NCBI GenBank assembly: GCA_023433405.1
Contig: JAEZCT010000045.1
Location: forward strand, 1 to 20,785
Direction: 5' to 3'
DNA: 20,785 nt
Source of the DNA: Bacillota bacterium
GTDB taxonomy: Bacteria > Bacillota > Clostridia > Oscillospirales > Ruminococcaceae
Positions 14,336 through 20,785 of this stretch are shown here, piece by piece. The translations under genes were made by a program, and so were the position numbers. The notes beneath the pieces were generated by a model. It made no database searches and was not told the DNA's origin. It worked only from the letters and a program-made list of their open reading frames with translations. Within the stretch, counting starts at the first letter, position 1. Each line of letters starts with the position of its first letter.

Positions 14336-14374
14336 AGGCCCTGTTTTTTAAAACAGACGGCCTAGAGGAAAGGA
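14336..14374 (+). promoter_or_regulatory. Leader hairpin beside the transaldolase ribosome site
   Basis: An imperfect stem pairs AGGCC (14336-14340) with GGCCT (14359-14363), enclosing CTGTTT (14341-14346) / AAACAG (14351-14356). The ribosome site AAAGGA (14369-14374) starts 5 bases after it. The same CCCTGTTT (14339-14346) could instead pair with AAACAGGG at 14298-14305. This may affect translation or simply be a hairpin. Confidence 0.35.
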
Positions 14375-14382
14375 ACTGAAAG

Positions 14383-15030
14383 ATGAAGCTGTTTTTGGAT
14401 ACCGCAAACGTAGACTATATCCGCGAAATTAACGATCTTGGCGTTATCTGCGGCGTAACCACCAACCCCAGCCTGATTGCCAAAGAGGGACGCGATTTTA
14501 AAGAGGTTGTAACCGAGATTACCGGCATTGTAGACGGCCCCATCTCCGCGGAGGTTATATCCTTAAAGGCGGAAGGCATGGTCGAGGAAGCCGTTGAGCT
14601 TGTGAAGATTCACAAGAACATTGTTATTAAAATTCCCATGTGCGCCGAGGGACTTAAGGCTACCGCCGTGCTGACCAAAAAGAAGATTAAGACCAACGTA
14701 ACCCTTATCTTCTCGGCGGCGCAGGCCCTTTTGGCGGCACGCGCGGGCGCAACCTATGTAAGCCCCTTTATCGGCAGACTGGATGATGTAGGCGCGCATG
14801 GCATTGAGCTGATTGAGGAGATTGCGGGCGTGTTCTCTGTTCATGGCATCGATACCGAGATTATCGCGGCGAGCATCCGCAAGCCCGAGGATATTACCGC
14901 CTCTGCCCTTGCAGGTGCCCATATCTCCACCGTCCCCTATGATGTGATGAAAAAGAGCATCGACCACCCGCTTACCACACAGGGCATCGAGCGCTTCCTC
15001 AAGGATTGGGAGAGCGTGCCGAAGAAGTAG
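14383..15030 (+). CDS. talC: Transaldolase, TalC/FSA-like (class I aldolase)
   Basis: Moves a dihydroxyacetone unit from sedoheptulose 7-phosphate to glyceraldehyde 3-phosphate in the non-oxidative pentose phosphate pathway. The 215-residue product is the short TalC type: MKLFLDTANVDYIREIN, CGVTTNPSLIAKEG, then AEVISLKAEGM, IVIKIPM with the Schiff-base Lys83, TNVTLIFSAAQALLAARAGA and YVSPFIGRLDD. Two residues separate transaldolase from fructose-6-phosphate aldolase. Glu57 stands where FSA has Gln59, and Phe129 stands where FSA has Tyr131, so transaldolase activity is more likely. The ATG at 14383 has AAAGGA 8 bases upstream. It has its own promoter and a strong terminator, so it is a single-gene unit placed next to araD, which feeds the same pathway. 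Confidence 0.93.
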   Translation: MKLFLDTANVDYIREINDLGVICGVTTNPSLIAKEGRDFKEVVTEITGIVDGPISAEVISLKAEGMVEEAVELVKIHKNIVIKIPMCAEGLKATAVLTKKKIKTNVTLIFSAAQALLAARAGATYVSPFIGRLDDVGAHGIELIEEIAGVFSVHGIDTEIIAASIRKPEDITASALAGAHISTVPYDVMKKSIDHPLTTQGIERFLKDWESVPKK

Positions 15031-15069
15031 CCTTACAGCTTATTGTCTCGTTAACCGAATACCCGATTT

Positions 15070-15107
15070 AAAAAAAGGAAACGGCCGAAGGGCTGTTTCC
15101 TTTTTTT
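15070..15107. terminator. Strong intrinsic terminator after the transaldolase gene
   Basis: A 13-base perfect stem AAAAAAAGGAAAC (15070-15082) / its complement (15095-15107) is extended by GGCC/GGCT around a GAAG loop. It gives seven T on the 3' side and works in both directions. Confidence 0.93.
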
Positions 15108-15296
15108 GCTGTGCGGCACGATTTTCACAAAAGCAAAAATTTGATGCTAATAAAACCATGTATATCCTGCTAAAGCTGTGAAACACTACAAAGGTTCCTT
15201 CCAAAATATCTATAAAAATCCTGTTGGACACTGCGTTCTGATTGCAAGGTACAATACTACAGCACTCCAGTATCAACAGTGAAAGGATGATAGCCG

Positions 15297-16922
15297 ATGC
15301 TCACCGAATATCTTAACCGACTGGCCTTGTGGTTAATGCGCAGCCAGCACCCCGGGCCGCAGCACCCAAACCCAAGTAAAGCCAATACCTCACTGTCAAA
15401 ATCGCTCGACCAAAATCTCAAGCAGATTAAGGCGGCAACAGGAGGCAGCAACGATATCATCTTTCGCGAGTTTTTGTTCGGTTCGGGACACAACCTGCGG
15501 GGCGCGATTATATATGTGGATGGCTTAGTCAACACCTATCTGGTCAACGATTCCATCATCGAGCCACTGATGTACCGCTCCCAGAATGTACCCGTAAAAA
15601 AGGACGGCGCGTCGCTTTCGCTGCAGGACATCCAGCGTTCTCTGGTAACCATCAGCGAGATTACGGAGGTAGACAATCTCGATGGCGTGTTCTCCTCCTT
15701 TCTTTCCGGTGATACCATCCTGCTGGTAGAGGGCATCTCCACCGCACTCTCCATGAGCACCCGGGGATGGGAGAAACGCAGCGTGGAGGAGCCGGGCAAC
15801 GAAACGGTTGTAAAGGGCCCCCGCGAAGGCTTCACCGAGAGTATACGCACCAACACCTCGCTGCTGCGCCGCAAGATTAAAAACCATCACTTCACACTCG
15901 AATCCCTCGTAGTGGGCAGAAAAACCAACACCACGCTGATGATAGCCTACATCGACGGGCTGGTGGATGACGGCATCATCAACGAGGTGCGTACCCGTCT
16001 TAAGAAGATTGATACCGACGGCATCCTCGCCGCCGGCAACATTGAACAGGCCATAAGCGATACGCCCTATTCCCCGTTTTCCACCATAAACTACAGCGAA
16101 AAGCCGGATGTGGTAGCTGCACGCCTTTTGGAGGGACGGGTGGGCATTTTAATCGACGGTACTCCCTTTGTGCTGACGGTGCCGATGTTTTTTGCCGAGA
16201 GCTTTCAAACCTCCGAGGATTATTATATCAGCTACTACTTTGCCTCCTTTCTGCGCCTTTTGCGCTATGCCTCCTTTTTTATCAGCATTACCGCGCCCGC
16301 AATCTATGTGGCGCTTACTACTTTTCATCAGGAGCTTATTCCCACCGAGCTGCTTTATTCCATGACTCAGGCTCGTGAGGGCGTGCCCTTTCCCGCCGCG
16401 CTGGAGGCGCTGGTGATGCTGCTTGCCTTTGAGATTATCCGCGAGGCGGGCATTCGCCTGCCACGCCCGGTGGGTCAGGCCATTAGCATCGTGGGCGCGC
16501 TGGTTATGGGGCAATCCGCTGTAGCGGCGGGACTGGTAAGCGCGCCGCTCGTTATCGTAATAGCTATTACCGCCGTCGCAAATTTTGTGGTGCCCAGTCA
16601 GGCGGATGCCGCCACACTTATACGCATCCTGCTTTTACTGCTGGCGGCATGGATGGGCGGCGTGGGCATTATTACCGGACTGCTGTTCATTCTCATTCAC
16701 CTCGCCTCCATTTCATCCTTTGGGGTGCCGTTTTTATCCCCTTACGCCCCCATGCAGCCCAGTGACCTGAAGGACAGCTTTATCCGCGCACCACAATGGC
16801 TGATGGTCACAAGACCCAAGGCGCTTTCCAAAAAGGATGTGCGTCGGCGCGCCACAAAATCGCCCTCCGTATCCGAAGGCGGCGCGCCCTCCGACACCTC
16901 TGGCGACACCCCGCAGCCTTAG
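15297..16922 (+). CDS. Spore germinant-receptor subunit A (GerA family)
   Basis: The large A subunit of a Ger-type receptor in the inner spore membrane; with B and C it senses nutrients and triggers germination. The 541-residue protein has the family's N-terminal soluble part (NDIIFREFLFGSG and IYVDGLVNTYLVND, then TLMIAYIDGLVDDGIINEVRTRL and YSPFSTINYSEKPDVVAARLLEGRVGILIDGTPF) and a membrane part from about residue 300 with several hydrophobic helices. Typical segments are YSMTQAREGVPFPAALEAL and FEIIREAGIRLPRPVGQAISIVGALVMGQSAV. The Pro/Ser-rich C-terminal tail is not conserved. The start at 15297 has AAAGGA about 9 bases upstream. A SigG-like -10 (AATACTA, 15253-15259) is seen, but no good -35, so the promoter is unsettled. 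It heads the operon. Confidence 0.95.
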   Translation: MLTEYLNRLALWLMRSQHPGPQHPNPSKANTSLSKSLDQNLKQIKAATGGSNDIIFREFLFGSGHNLRGAIIYVDGLVNTYLVNDSIIEPLMYRSQNVPVKKDGASLSLQDIQRSLVTISEITEVDNLDGVFSSFLSGDTILLVEGISTALSMSTRGWEKRSVEEPGNETVVKGPREGFTESIRTNTSLLRRKIKNHHFTLESLVVGRKTNTTLMIAYIDGLVDDGIINEVRTRLKKIDTDGILAAGNIEQAISDTPYSPFSTINYSEKPDVVAARLLEGRVGILIDGTPFVLTVPMFFAESFQTSEDYYISYYFASFLRLLRYASFFISITAPAIYVALTTFHQELIPTELLYSMTQAREGVPFPAALEALVMLLAFEIIREAGIRLPRPVGQAISIVGALVMGQSAVAAGLVSAPLVIVIAITAVANFVVPSQADAATLIRILLLLLAAWMGGVGIITGLLFILIHLASISSFGVPFLSPYAPMQPSDLKDSFIRAPQWLMVTRPKALSKKDVRRRATKSPSVSEGGAPSDTSGDTPQP

Positions 16923-16966
16923 CTTTGCGGGCAGACTTTATCCCGGGTAAAGGTGTGTGTAAGAAA

Positions 16967-18145
16967 ATGAAAACACTCTATAAGGCCATGCTGATTATAC
17001 TGGCTGTGCTGCTGCTATGCGGCTGCTGGAACCGTCGCGAGCTGGATAGCCTTGGCGTAGTGCTGGGCATTGGCATTGACCAGGGAGAGCGCCAAGGAGA
17101 GGTGTCGCTGACCGTACAGACCGAAAAAACCGCCCGTTCCGGCGGCGCTGAGGGAGGCGGTGGCGGGGACGAGGCATCGTTTTTAAACCTGACAAATATC
17201 GGCTCTGACCTTTTTACCATTATTCGCGATTATAACAGCGAGGTGACGCGCAAGCTGTACTTTCCCCATAACCAGGTAATTGTATTGGGGGAGGATTTTG
17301 CTAAGGTAGGGGTGCGCAGCCAGCTGGACCTATTACTGCGCGACCCGGAAACCCGTATGACGGTCTCGGTTATGGTTGTGAAAGGAAAGGCCAAGGACGT
17401 GCTTAACGCAGACCCCCGGCTTGAGCCCTCACCCGCGCTGGATTTATCGGGGCTTGTTCGGTCACAGCGCTTCTCCTCCGAGGCGCCTGACGTCAACCTG
17501 TTTGAGTTTTTTAGCATGCTCATCTGCCCTGCCTCCGCGCCCATTGCCCCGCTTATACGGCTGGAGACGGACGACGAGGGCAAGCAAAAGGCGGTAATGG
17601 CGGGAACCGCCGTGTTTAAGGACGATGTGATGATTGGGGAGCTTAACGGAGTGCAAACCCGAGGGATGCTGTGGGTGCGCGGCGAGGTGAGAAGCGGCAT
17701 TCTAAACGTCCCCGATGAGGATGGGCATACCGTGTCGATGGAGATTTTTGAAGTAAAAAGCAAGGTTACGCCCGTCATCCTGCCTGACGGCACCCCGATG
17801 ATAAAGGTCGAGATTAACGAAAGCGGCAATATTGGCAGCCAGCAGGGGACCATCAACCAAGCCAACACCAAGACGGTAAAGGAGCTTGAGAAGAAAACCG
17901 CCGAGGTCATAAAAAACGAGATAGAGCTTACCATTGCCAAGGCACAGGAGATGAAGGCGGATATCTTTGGGTTTGGTACGAAATTTATTAAATATCAGCC
18001 CAAGGCGTGGAAGACCATGGAGGATAACTGGCCGGAAACCTTCGCCACACTGAAGGTAGAGGTTACGGTGAAGGCGGATATAAAGGGCACTGGCAAGCTG
18101 ACTATGCCGGCCATACCAGCTAAGGAGGTGAGCAGTTCCTCATGA
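16967..18145 (+). CDS. Spore germinant-receptor subunit C (Ger(x)C family lipoprotein)
   Basis: The C subunit, a lipoprotein on the outer face of the inner spore membrane, is needed with A and B for germinant response. The 392-residue protein starts with a signal peptide ending in the lipobox LLLCGC, with lipid-carrying Cys20 followed by WNRRELDSLGVVLGIGID, the hallmark of GerC proteins. The middle has FPHNQVIVLGEDFA and LLRDPETRMTVSVMVVKG, and the C-terminal domain has AEVIKNEIELTIAKAQEMKADIFGFG. A Gly-rich insert (GGAEGGGGGDEAS, about residues 63-75) is unusual. ATG 16967 is chosen because it begins the signal peptide; the frame extends to 16796 inside the A gene. The gap from A is 44 bases. 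Its TGA stop overlaps the ATG of the B gene (ATGA), indicating translational coupling. Confidence 0.94.
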   Translation: MKTLYKAMLIILAVLLLCGCWNRRELDSLGVVLGIGIDQGERQGEVSLTVQTEKTARSGGAEGGGGGDEASFLNLTNIGSDLFTIIRDYNSEVTRKLYFPHNQVIVLGEDFAKVGVRSQLDLLLRDPETRMTVSVMVVKGKAKDVLNADPRLEPSPALDLSGLVRSQRFSSEAPDVNLFEFFSMLICPASAPIAPLIRLETDDEGKQKAVMAGTAVFKDDVMIGELNGVQTRGMLWVRGEVRSGILNVPDEDGHTVSMEIFEVKSKVTPVILPDGTPMIKVEINESGNIGSQQGTINQANTKTVKELEKKTAEVIKNEIELTIAKAQEMKADIFGFGTKFIKYQPKAWKTMEDNWPETFATLKVEVTVKADIKGTGKLTMPAIPAKEVSSSS

Positions 18146-19254
18146 AGCTTGTAAAGGAACGAATGACCTCTATGCAGGTGTTATTTGTCACTGCCGCATA
18201 TGTTCAGGGCTCCACGCTGCTTACCACTGTAATAATGCCCATTCAAAAGCAGGATACCTGGCTTGGCGTAATTACCGCCTATCTGCTCAGCCTGATTATG
18301 CTTTTCGTATATCTCTCCCTGCTATCCAAGTATCCAGGCAAAAACCTGGTGGAAATTAACCAGTCGGTTTATGGAAAGGTAATTGGCAGCCTTGTTTCCT
18401 GGCTTTACCTGTTGTATATCTTTTTTGTTCTTACCCTTAACATTGACCACGAAAAAATATTTATCGCCTCCCAAATCCTTTTTGATACCCCCGGGCCGGT
18501 TATAACCCTTTTGTTTGTGGTTCCCTGCATTCTTGCCGCCCGCAAGGGGCTAATCTTTATTGCGCGCAGCGGCTTTTTATTTAGCGTCTTTCACATCCTT
18601 TTTGTCATAATATTTGTTGCGGCCTTGCTTTACGTCATGAATTTTGAGAATTTTCTGCCCGTCCTTACCCTTAACCCTATCAGCTTTTATCACGGTGTTA
18701 GCAATGTTGTAGCCCTGCCATTTTGTGATGTGGTGGTGTTTATGATGCTTTTGCCCTACACCCAGCAAAGTGACCGACAACAGATGCCCAAAGCGTTTAT
18801 CAAGGGCTTTTCCCTTGGCGCACTTATGTTTTTGGTCGCCTGCCTTTTAAATATCGCCGTACTCGGCGACGCTGTCGAATTCTTTAACTTTCCGCAATAT
18901 GAGGCGATTCGGCTCATTGAAGCAGAAAAAGGGATTGGAAACCTTGAGCTGTTGTATGGCTTAATGTTAATATCTCAGCGTTTTTTTCGCACAACGCTTC
19001 TTTTATACCTCTGCTCGCTCACCGTTGCGGAGCTATGCGGGTTAAAAACCTATGAGCCGCTTGTGTTTCTTTTAGGGCTTTTTGCAAGCCTTGTCTCCCT
19101 GTTTATTTCCCCTGGAGCCGCCGAATCGGCTGATTTTCGGCTTAACGTACAATGGGCATTTTCAGCAGTCTATACTGTGCTGCTTCCTCTTGTAACGCTT
19201 ATTGCTGCGGTAATACGAACGCGCACCGCCAAAAAGGGGGTGCTTGCCGCGTGA
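18142..19254 (+). CDS. Spore germinant-receptor subunit B, first copy (GerB/endospore permease family)
   Basis: The B subunit is an amino-acid-permease-like membrane protein with about ten helices that is thought to bind the germinant. The 370-residue protein shows the family features: TSMQVLFVTAAYVQGSTLL in helix 1, YPGKNLVEINQSVYGKVIG, RKGLIFIARSGFLFSVF, MNFENFLPVL, and EAIRLIEAEKGIGNLE. Its ATG overlaps the stop of the C gene by four bases (ATGA), with the ribosome site AAGGAGGTGAGC lying inside that gene. Its own TGA overlaps the GTG of the next small gene (GTGA). It is clearly paralogous to the second B copy at 19508 but diverged along its length. Confidence 0.95.
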   Translation: MKLVKERMTSMQVLFVTAAYVQGSTLLTTVIMPIQKQDTWLGVITAYLLSLIMLFVYLSLLSKYPGKNLVEINQSVYGKVIGSLVSWLYLLYIFFVLTLNIDHEKIFIASQILFDTPGPVITLLFVVPCILAARKGLIFIARSGFLFSVFHILFVIIFVAALLYVMNFENFLPVLTLNPISFYHGVSNVVALPFCDVVVFMMLLPYTQQSDRQQMPKAFIKGFSLGALMFLVACLLNIAVLGDAVEFFNFPQYEAIRLIEAEKGIGNLELLYGLMLISQRFFRTTLLLYLCSLTVAELCGLKTYEPLVFLLGLFASLVSLFISPGAAESADFRLNVQWAFSAVYTVLLPLVTLIAAVIRTRTAKKGVLAA

Positions 19255-19475
19255 ACATTATCTTTCCCATCCTATTTGTTCTGATAGCGGTGTTTGAGGT
19301 TCCCGCCATCCTACAAAAAAAGCTGAAACGTGAGCTGGTCGTTTTTTTGGTGCTTTTTGTATTATCCTTTACCGTTTCGGTATTCTTTGCACTGGGGTTT
19401 GATATACCCAGCCCAATTATGGGCATTAAGTACCTGTTTCAGAACATTTTGCATATCAGCTATACAGGCGCATAA
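19251..19475 (+). CDS. Small two-helix membrane protein in the Ger operon (D-subunit-like)
   Basis: A 74-residue protein with two hydrophobic helices (about residues 2-16, IIFPILFVLIAVFEV, and 27-46, VVFLVLFVLSFTVSVFFAL) joined by a short basic loop (QKKLKREL). Many GerA-type operons carry a small two-helix D gene that modulates receptor function, and this gene has the right size, topology and place. The GTG start at 19251 overlaps the TGA of the B gene (GTGA), and AAGGGGG lies about 10 bases upstream inside the B gene, so its translation is likely coupled. The longer frame from 19152 lies inside the B gene and is not used. The gap to the second B gene is 32 bases. Assignment to the D group rests on context and topology, not a known motif. 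Confidence 0.8.
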   Translation: MNIIFPILFVLIAVFEVPAILQKKLKRELVVFLVLFVLSFTVSVFFALGFDIPSPIMGIKYLFQNILHISYTGA

Positions 19476-19507
19476 TACTCATCGCGCAATAAAAAGGAGG
19501 CGCCGGC

Positions 19508-20644
19508 ATGGATAACACCAAAAAAACCATAACTCCGCGACAGATTATGTTTGCCTGCGCCGCATTTGTGCAAAGCTCCTCCCTGCTAACCTCATTCTTT
19601 ACCGGCGTACTGCGGCAGGCCTCGTGGATAGGGGTACTCGTTGGTTATATCATCAGCATCCCTTTGATTCTTATGTATTACACCATCCTTTCCCACCATC
19701 CGGGCAAGAATCTGGTGCAGATTAACGAGCTGATCTTTGGCCGTGTGGCGGGTAAAATTATTTCATCCCTATTTGTTCTGTACTTCTTTTCCCTCGTGGT
19801 GCTCAATACCAACGACGTACCCGGCTTCATTCAAACTTATCTCATGCCGGAAACACCGGCGACCGTTTTGGCGGCGATTTTTATGCTGGTGTGTGTATTT
19901 GCTGTGCGCAAGGGAATAGAAAACGTACTGAAATATGGTCCTCTATTTTCTATATTTCAGTTGGTTGCTGTTTCTTTGTTTACAGTTTTACTCTTTAAAA
20001 ATTTAAATTTCGAGAATTTTCTGCCGCTTTTTGATATTCCGGCAAACCGTTTTATACAGGGAACCAACACGGTTGTGTCGATTCCCCTGGGTGAGCTTTT
20101 TGTTTTTACCATGATTATCCCCAATATAGCCATTGATAGCAAGATAAAAAAAAGCTACCTTACCGGCATGACCTTTGGTGCCGTGGTGATGCTGCTTATT
20201 GTCGCGTCAGACATCGCGGTGCTGGGCGGATCGATGGAGTACTTTTTTCTGCCGCGCTTTGAGGCCATTCGCCTGATTGATGTAGCCGATGTGATAAGCC
20301 GCATGGACACGCTGTATGCTCTGGTTTTGTATTCCCTGCGCTTTTTCAAGGTAGGCATTCTTTTATACGCCTGTGCGCTGGGGTTTTCCCAAATCTGCGG
20401 AGCTACAGAATACAAGCCGTTTGTATGGACTATCGGCATTCTGGCGGTTATGTACACGGTGTTTGTGTTTCCCTCCTCCGTGGAGGCGCTCGACTGGGGC
20501 AAGACCACCGCGCCTATCTATTCGGGTCTTTTTGTCATTGTTCTTCCGTTTATTATTTTTATTTCCTCTTCCATCCAGCGCGCTGCCAGAAAGAAACGGC
20601 TGAATACGTCGGCAGGCAAGACCGCGGCCCGAGGGAATGCGTAG
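19508..20644 (+). CDS. Spore germinant-receptor subunit B, second copy (GerB family)
   Basis: A second B-type permease subunit of 378 residues with about ten membrane helices. Motifs run parallel to the first copy: ITPRQIMFACAAFVQSSSLL, HHPGKNLVQINELIFGRVAGK, AVRKGIENVLKYGPLFSIF, NFENFLPLFDIP, EAIRLIDVADVISRMD and LRFFKVGILLYACALGFSQICG. The C-terminal tail is longer and basic (RAARKKRLNTSAGKTAARG). The ATG at 19508 has AAGGAGG seven bases upstream, the best ribosome site in the operon. Two B genes behind one A and one C gene allow alternative receptors with different germinant ranges. No terminator follows; IS630-type sequence begins within about 75 bases. Confidence 0.95.
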   Translation: MDNTKKTITPRQIMFACAAFVQSSSLLTSFFTGVLRQASWIGVLVGYIISIPLILMYYTILSHHPGKNLVQINELIFGRVAGKIISSLFVLYFFSLVVLNTNDVPGFIQTYLMPETPATVLAAIFMLVCVFAVRKGIENVLKYGPLFSIFQLVAVSLFTVLLFKNLNFENFLPLFDIPANRFIQGTNTVVSIPLGELFVFTMIIPNIAIDSKIKKSYLTGMTFGAVVMLLIVASDIAVLGGSMEYFFLPRFEAIRLIDVADVISRMDTLYALVLYSLRFFKVGILLYACALGFSQICGATEYKPFVWTIGILAVMYTVFVFPSSVEALDWGKTTAPIYSGLFVIVLPFIIFISSSIQRAARKKRLNTSAGKTAARGNA

Positions 20645-20666
20645 GATGTCCGCGCAAGCTAGCACT

Positions 20667-20694
20667 TTGCGTCGACTAATAATGATGTTATAAT
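20667..20694 (+). promoter_or_regulatory. Promoter candidate of the IS630-type transposase
   Basis: TTGCGT (20667-20672), a 16-base spacer, and a perfect TATAAT (20689-20694), placed just before the ribosome site GGGGGAG (20705-20711). The -35 box is weak. Confidence 0.5.
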
Positions 20695-20717
20695 ATTCCC
20701 CAAAGGGGGAGTATCAA

Positions 20718-20785
20718 ATGAAGCCAAAAAAGTATCCTGTACGCCTAAGCGATGAGCAACGACAAGAGCTGGAGAGCATCGCCAA
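20718..20785 (+). CDS. IS630-family transposase, N-terminal fragment (cut by window end)
   Basis: The reading frame begins MKPKKYPVRLSDEQRQELES and runs off the window. This is the usual start of IS630-family transposases, where a basic Pro/Tyr/Val-containing strand is followed by an LSDEQ/LTEEE helix leading to a helix-turn-helix. The start is fixed by GGGGGAG six to seven bases upstream. Only 22 residues are visible, so whether the gene is intact cannot be said, and the catalytic DDE residues lie outside the window. It lies 73 bases after the Ger operon in the same direction. The hairpin TTCCCC-AAA-GGGGGA covers its ribosome site. Confidence 0.75.
   Translation, partial: MKPKKYPVRLSDEQRQELESIA

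Larger units (their letters stand above)
20645..20785 (+). mobile_element. Left end of a probable IS630-type insertion sequence
   Basis: Inferred from the transposase start at 20718. The left terminal inverted repeat must lie between the Ger stop (20644) and about 20717, but it cannot be delimited because the right end is outside the window. IS630 elements insert at TA dinucleotides. The promoter at 20667-20694 would belong to the element. Confidence 0.55.

Noticed and set aside
1..20785. CRISPR array, tRNA genes, phage or defence genes
   Set aside because: No regularly spaced repeats, no tRNA cloverleaf sequence and no phage or defence proteins were seen in the window.

Overview
The window reads as a piece of chromosome from a spore-forming Firmicute, probably an anaerobic clostridium of the Oscillospiraceae/Ruminococcaceae type. 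The evidence is a GPR germination protease beside rpsT, a full GerA-type germinant-receptor operon, AGGAGG-type ribosome sites with ATG/GTG starts, and many SigA-like promoters with 17-base spacers. The exact genus cannot be told from this sequence alone. The window ends inside an IS630-type transposase gene.

Layout. (1) 373-5668, + strand: a loose run of housekeeping and enzyme genes. These are mannose-6-phosphate isomerase (manA), an SPL-type radical SAM protein, a GNAT acetyltransferase, a macrodomain protein, a NUDIX hydrolase, a DJ-1/PfpI protein and an unrecognised helical protein. A strong two-way terminator at 5693-5742 closes the run. (2) 5771-9894, - strand: an EFR1-type flavodoxin/ferredoxin fusion, an MsmX/UgpC-type sugar-importer ATPase, an RsuA-type pseudouridine synthase and a membrane-anchored DUF4830 protein. 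(3) 10102-10344: a near-consensus promoter followed about 75 bases later by a perfect intrinsic terminator and no gene, which makes a small-RNA or leader candidate. (4) 10345-14215: an AraR-type GntR/LacI hybrid repressor; then gpr (-) divergent from rpsT (+), with a forespore-type promoter for gpr; a 49-residue membrane protein with its own promoter; and araD. (5) 14383-15030: transaldolase (TalC type) with its own promoter, an operator-like palindrome and a terminator. (6) 15297-20644: spore germination operon in the order A, C, B, small two-helix protein, second B. (7) 20718-end: start of an IS630-type transposase.

How the genes fit together. AraR, AraD, the transaldolase and MsmX are all parts of pentose (arabinose) use. 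In Bacillus subtilis MsmX energises the arabino-oligosaccharide importer AraNPQ. Here, sites resembling the AraR box lie over the araR promoter (10271-10284) and in the msmX leader (7779-7790), which suggests a small AraR regulon spread over the window. Gpr and the Ger operon belong to spore germination: the receptor senses germinants, and GPR then degrades the small acid-soluble DNA-binding proteins. The remaining genes are stand-alone enzymes.

No clearly new system is proven. The most promising unexplained items are the promoter-terminator unit before araR, the A-C-B-D-B receptor operon, the 49-residue membrane protein with a near-perfect promoter, the overlapping inverted repeats before the transaldolase, and the large hairpin at 8901-8964.
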